Assembly: GCA_005777515.1 (NCBI GenBank)
Contig: SXMA01000021.1
Location: 1-10,019, forward strand
DNA: 10,019 nucleotides
Origin: Actinomycetota bacterium
GTDB lineage: Bacteria > Actinomycetota > Actinomycetes > Nanopelagicales > Nanopelagicaceae
Direction: 5' to 3'
Of the stretch, positions 6,992 to 10,019 are shown in pieces. The notes beneath the pieces are model-generated. The model did not search any database. It saw only the letters and a list, made by a program, of their open reading frames with translations, and was not told the DNA's origin. The translations under genes and the position numbers were made by a program. Position 1 is the stretch's first letter; every line of letters starts with the position of its first letter.

Positions 6992-9649
6992 CTAAGAAAG
7001 AAGAGAGCGCAAGACGTACTGCATGATTCCACCGTGGCGATAGTAATCAGCCTCACCTGGGGTATCGATACGTACCTTTGCCTCAAAGCTCTTATCTCCA
7101 GCCGTCACCTTAACAATGCTTGGAATGCGACCTTCGTTTAACGCAGTAACTCCAGATATTGAAAATACTTCTTCGCCGCTAAGCCCTAATGAATTGGCAT
7201 CTTGACCATCAAGAAATTGCAGAGGAAGAACTCCCATTCCAATCAAATTAGAGCGATGAATTCTCTCAAAAGATTCAGCAATTACTGCCTTTACTCCAAG
7301 AAGCGCGGTTCCTTTTGCAGCCCAATCTCTAGAAGATCCGGAGCCATATTCTTTTCCTGCCAGAATCACTAAAGCAATGTTGGCATCTTGGTATGCCATT
7401 GATGCATCATAGATTGTGCTCTGCTTACCACCATCAATAAAGTTTCTAGTAAAGCCACCTTCAACTCCATCAAGTAGAAGATTCTTCAAGCGTATATTTG
7501 CAAAAGTTCCTCTAATCATGACTTCATGATTGCCACGGCGCGAACCATAGGAATTAAAGTCAGATTTTTCTACCCCATTTTCTGCTAGATATTTTCCAGC
7601 TGGAGAATCAACCTTAATTGAACCTGCTGGTGATATGTGATCAGTAGTTACTGAATCACCAAGCTTTGCCAAAACTCTTGCACCTGAAATATCAGTAACT
7701 GGAAGTGGATTTCTAGGCATAGATTCAAAGTAAGGAGGCTTTCTGACATAGGTAGATTTTGGATCCCACTCAAAAGTCTTTCCTTCAGGGGTTGCAAGTG
7801 ATGTCCAGCGATGATCTCCAGCAAAGACACTTGAATAGTCTTTCTTAAACATATCTGAAGTCACTACTGAATCAATCACACCTTGGATCTCTTGCATACT
7901 TGGCCAGATATCCTTAAGGAATACATCATTTCCAGAGCTATCTTGGCCTAGTGGATCTTTATCAAAGTCATGATCCATACTCCCAGCGATTGAATAGGCC
8001 ACAACTAGTGGAGGCGATGCTAAGTAGTTCATTTTCACATCAGGGCTAATCCGACCTTCAAAGTTTCTGTTTCCAGAAAGCACTGCTGCAACAGAGAGAT
8101 TACTGTCATTTACTGCTTTGCTAATCTCTAGAGGCAATGGACCTGAGTTTCCAATACAGGTAACGCACCCATAGCCAACTAGGTTAAATCCGAGTTTTTC
8201 TAGATATGGAGTTAGTCCTGATTTTTCATAGTAGTTAGTAACTACCTTTGAACCTGGAGCAAGTGTGGTTTTCACCCAAGGCTTACTCATCAAACCTTTT
8301 TCTACAGCTTTCTTTGCCAGTAGACCTGCCCCAATCATCACTGATGGATTTGAAGTATTGGTACAAGAGGTAATTGAAGCAATTACCACTGAGCCATTGG
8401 TAATAGACCCTTTTCTTGAATTTACTTCAATTGCTATTGGATTAGTAGCAGTATTGCTAGAAAGATATGAAGGAAGAACTTGCGCAAAGGAGCTCTTGGC
8501 ATCGCTTAGGGAGACTCGATCTTGTGGTCTCTTTGGCCCTGCAATGGATGGAACGACACTTGATAGATCTAGCTCTAATCGCTCTGAGTACCGTGGTTCT
8601 GCGGATGGGTCATGCCATAGGCCTTGAGCCTTGGCATATTTCTCCACTAGCTCTAACTGTTCTCTGCTTCTTCCGGTTAACTCTAGATACTTAATCGTCT
8701 CCTGATCTATCGGGAAAATTGCCACAGTTGAGCCATACTCAGGTGACATATTCCCAATGGTGGCGCGATTAGCCATCGGAAGCGCGCTCACTCCAGGGCC
8801 ATAAAATTCAACAAACTTGCCAACTACGCCATGCTTTCTGAGCATCTCAGTAATTGTTAAAACTAAATCAGTTGCAGTTGTTCCAACTGGTAGCTCTCCA
8901 CTTAACTTAAACCCTAGAACCCTAGGAATCAGCATAGAAACTGGCTGACCAAGAAGGGCTGCCTCTGCTTCAATGCCCCCAACTCCCCAACCAAGAACTC
9001 CAAGTCCATTGACCATAGTGGTGTGTGAATCAGTTCCAACCACAGTATCTGGATAGGCCCGCTGCACACCATTTACCGCTCTGATCATTACCACTCTTGC
9101 CAGGTATTCAATGTTGACCTGATGAACAATGCCAGTACCAGGTGGAACTACTTTAAATTCATCAAAGGCGCTCTGGCCCCAACGAAGGAAGCGATATCGC
9201 TCTTGATTTCTCTCATATTCAATATCGACATTTTCTTTGAAAGAGCTTGCTGTTCCATATTTATCTGCAATAACAGAGTGGTCGATAACTAGTTCAGCAG
9301 GAGCTAACGGATTGACTCGTGATGGATCGCCACCAAGTTCTGAAATTGCCTCTCTCATAGTGGCAAGATCGACAACGCAGGGAACTCCAGTGAAATCTTG
9401 CATGATCACGCGAGCTGGCGTGAATTGAATTTCAGTATCAGGAATTGATTCAGGATTCCAAGAAGCTAAAGCTTCGATCTGCTTGGCTGTGATATTTGCG
9501 CCATCTTCAGTGCGAAGGAGATTTTCTAGTAATACTTTTAAGGAAAAGGGAAGAGTATTGGCTTGAGAAAGTTTGGTGATATCAAATATTTCGTAACTCT
9601 TGCCTGATACTTCAAGTGAGCTCTTTGCGCCGAAGGAGTTCTTGCTCAT
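6992..9649 (-). CDS. acnA: Aconitate hydratase, AcnA/IRP type
   Basis: An 885-residue monomeric aconitase that interconverts citrate and isocitrate in the TCA cycle. The three cysteines that ligate the 4Fe-4S cluster are visible: Cys429 in [11 protein letters not shown], and Cys495 and Cys498 in [14 protein letters not shown]. Other conserved stretches are [14 protein letters not shown] (83-96), [25 protein letters not shown] (within 205-229), [14 protein letters not shown] (665-678) and the swivel-domain substrate loop [12 protein letters not shown] (769-780). Length and the N-terminus ([11 protein letters not shown], then YEIFDI) match the bacterial AcnA class, not AcnB. The ATG at 9649 has a -10 element 6 nt upstream. 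dxs follows after 20 bp on the same strand, and an RNA methyltransferase gene lies 57 bp upstream. In many actinobacteria acn is followed by a TetR-type repressor, AcnR; here that place is taken by dxs and no regulator is present. Activity would depend on cellular iron. Confidence 0.97.
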   Translation of the reverse strand: MSKNSFGAKSSLEVSGKSYEIFDITKLSQANTLPFSLKVLLENLLRTEDGANITAKQIEALASWNPESIPDTEIQFTPARVIMQDFTGVPCVVDLATMREAISELGGDPSRVNPLAPAELVIDHSVIADKYGTASSFKENVDIEYERNQERYRFLRWGQSAFDEFKVVPPGTGIVHQVNIEYLARVVMIRAVNGVQRAYPDTVVGTDSHTTMVNGLGVLGWGVGGIEAEAALLGQPVSMLIPRVLGFKLSGELPVGTTATDLVLTITEMLRKHGVVGKFVEFYGPGVSALPMANRATIGNMSPEYGSTVAIFPIDQETIKYLELTGRSREQLELVEKYAKAQGLWHDPSAEPRYSERLELDLSSVVPSIAGPKRPQDRVSLSDAKSSFAQVLPSYLSSNTATNPIAIEVNSRKGSITNGSVVIASITSCTNTSNPSVMIGAGLLAKKAVEKGLMSKPWVKTTLAPGSKVVTNYYEKSGLTPYLEKLGFNLVGYGCVTCIGNSGPLPLEISKAVNDSNLSVAAVLSGNRNFEGRISPDVKMNYLASPPLVVAYSIAGSMDHDFDKDPLGQDSSGNDVFLKDIWPSMQEIQGVIDSVVTSDMFKKDYSSVFAGDHRWTSLATPEGKTFEWDPKSTYVRKPPYFESMPRNPLPVTDISGARVLAKLGDSVTTDHISPAGSIKVDSPAGKYLAENGVEKSDFNSYGSRRGNHEVMIRGTFANIRLKNLLLDGVEGGFTRNFIDGGKQSTIYDASMAYQDANIALVILAGKEYGSGSSRDWAAKGTALLGVKAVIAESFERIHRSNLIGMGVLPLQFLDGQDANSLGLSGEEVFSISGVTALNEGRIPSIVKVTAGDKSFEAKVRIDTPGEADYYRHGGIMQYVLRSLLS

Positions 9650-9655
9650 GAGCCC

Positions 9656-9685
9656 ATCTTAACTGTTGCCATATGAAGTGCTCAA
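9656..9685 (-). promoter_or_regulatory. Probable leaderless promoter of acnA
   Basis: On the minus strand the order is TTGAGC (9685-9680) as -35, an 18-bp spacer, TAAGAT (9661-9656) as -10, then GGGCTC and the ATG at 9649. The -35 matches TTGACA at the first four positions, the best of the four promoters here. With the 6-nt gap, transcription should begin at or next to the A of the ATG. There is no Shine-Dalgarno sequence. Confidence 0.65.
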
Positions 9686-9690
9686 AACGC

Positions 9691-9715
9691 ATTGCTAGAG
9701 TACTACTCAAGAAAT
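9691..9715. repeat. Imperfect palindrome upstream of the acnA promoter
   Basis: A dyad centred on C9703 has an inner perfect core of GAGTA and TACTC (9698-9708) and outer arms that bring the match to 10 of 12 pairs. It overlaps the stop codon of the upstream methyltransferase gene. Its centre is about 54 bp before the acnA start, just upstream of the -35, a place where an activator or a secondary repressor site could lie. The 1-nt centre rules out an RNA hairpin using the full core. Chance is a real alternative. Confidence 0.3.
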
Positions 9716-10019
9716 AATGAATCGCGCCACAAGCTCCATATGAGCAGTCATTGGAAAGAGGTCAAAGGCCCTAATTTGATCCAACTTGTATCCCTGCGCC
9801 AAAAGATAGGCGCTGTCTCGGGCAAGTGAGGCTGGATCACAGGCAACATAGACAATCGTTCTGGGAGCAAGCGAGGTCATTGTTGAAATGACTCGCTCCC
9901 CTGCACCAGCTCGAGGAGGATCAAGAAGAACCACATTTGCTGCTCGATACTTCTTCAAGCTTGCCTCAACTTTTGCTTCAACTATTTCAACTCTTGGCTC
10001 TAAGGCAAAGTTTCTTCTG
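9707..10019 (-). CDS. TrmA/RlmD-type RNA 5-methyluridine methyltransferase, C-terminal part
   Basis: The C-terminal 103 or so residues of a class I SAM-dependent RNA uridine-C5 methyltransferase of the COG2265 group. The frame is open to the right edge of the window, so the TTG at 9958 is internal and not a start. Seen in order: VVLLDPPRAGAG, the DPPR substrate/cofactor motif; VYVACDPASLARD, which contains the catalytic cysteine that attacks uridine C6; and FDLFPMTAHMELVARF, the TxHxE motif whose glutamate acts as general base. The SAM-binding core and any N-terminal TRAM domain are outside the window. The family modifies either tRNA U54 or 23S rRNA uridines, and the visible part does not say which, so no symbol is given. 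It ends 57 bp upstream of acnA on the same strand, without an evident terminator between them. Confidence 0.9.
   Translation of the reverse strand, partial: RRNFALEPRVEIVEAKVEASLKKYRAANVVLLDPPRAGAGERVISTMTSLAPRTIVYVACDPASLARDSAYLLAQGYKLDQIRAFDLFPMTAHMELVARFIIS

Noticed and set aside
8231..8245. 15-bp palindrome GTAGTTA-G-TAACTAC
   Set aside because: It lies inside acnA and encodes conserved aconitase residues (VVTNYY); it is far from any promoter and most likely a chance dyad.
8265..8627. A 120-codon plus-strand open frame opposite acnA
   Set aside because: It is antisense to conserved aconitase sequence, including the region before the Fe-S cysteines, and shows no family likeness.
9956..9958. 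TTG as the start of the methyltransferase gene
   Set aside because: The frame continues to the window edge, and the part downstream lacks the SAM-binding core; the gene is cut by the window, not short.

Overview
The window reads as chromosomal core DNA of a low-to-moderate GC actinobacterium, most likely a streamlined freshwater type such as the acI / Nanopelagicales group. This is an inference. It rests on actinobacterial-style proteins (an RNase D with HRDC domain, a FadA thiolase with a DRWCAGA active site, a FadB with a GAGLMASQ NAD motif, AcnA, Dxs), on compact gene spacing, on base composition that looks mid-40s % GC by eye (not counted), and on leaderless TAnnnT promoters. No mobile element, CRISPR array, tRNA or rRNA is visible.

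Layout, + strand: the 3' part of an RNase D gene (1-861), a lone FTR1/EfeU-type iron permease (920-1741), then a two-gene fatty acid beta-oxidation operon, fadA thiolase (1791-2993) and fadB multifunctional enoyl-CoA hydratase / 3-hydroxyacyl-CoA dehydrogenase (2999-5098). Layout, - strand, read right to left: the 3' part of a TrmA/RlmD-type RNA m5U methyltransferase (from the window edge to 9707), aconitase (9649-6992) and dxs, the first enzyme of the MEP isoprenoid pathway (6971-5037). The two strands meet tail to tail, and fadB and dxs overlap antisense by 62 bp. No gap between genes exceeds 60 bp, so no stretch of 300 bases lacks a gene.

Metabolically, FadA and FadB complete the last three steps of beta-oxidation and yield acetyl-CoA. 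Aconitase acts in the TCA cycle that burns it. Dxs draws on pyruvate and glyceraldehyde 3-phosphate for isoprenoids. EfeU would bring in iron, which the aconitase 4Fe-4S cluster needs. These links are metabolic, not evidence of a dedicated system.

I did not find an undescribed biological system. The notable content is regulatory. All four genes whose start lies after a real intergenic gap (efeU, fadA, dxs, acnA) carry a TAnnnT hexamer ending exactly 6 nt before the start codon, as expected for leaderless transcripts. fadB, inside an operon, instead has a Shine-Dalgarno-like sequence. Two strong palindromes lie on these promoters: a perfect 10-2-10 palindrome covering the fadA -10 element, and a perfect 9-6-9 inverted repeat covering the efeU -35 region.
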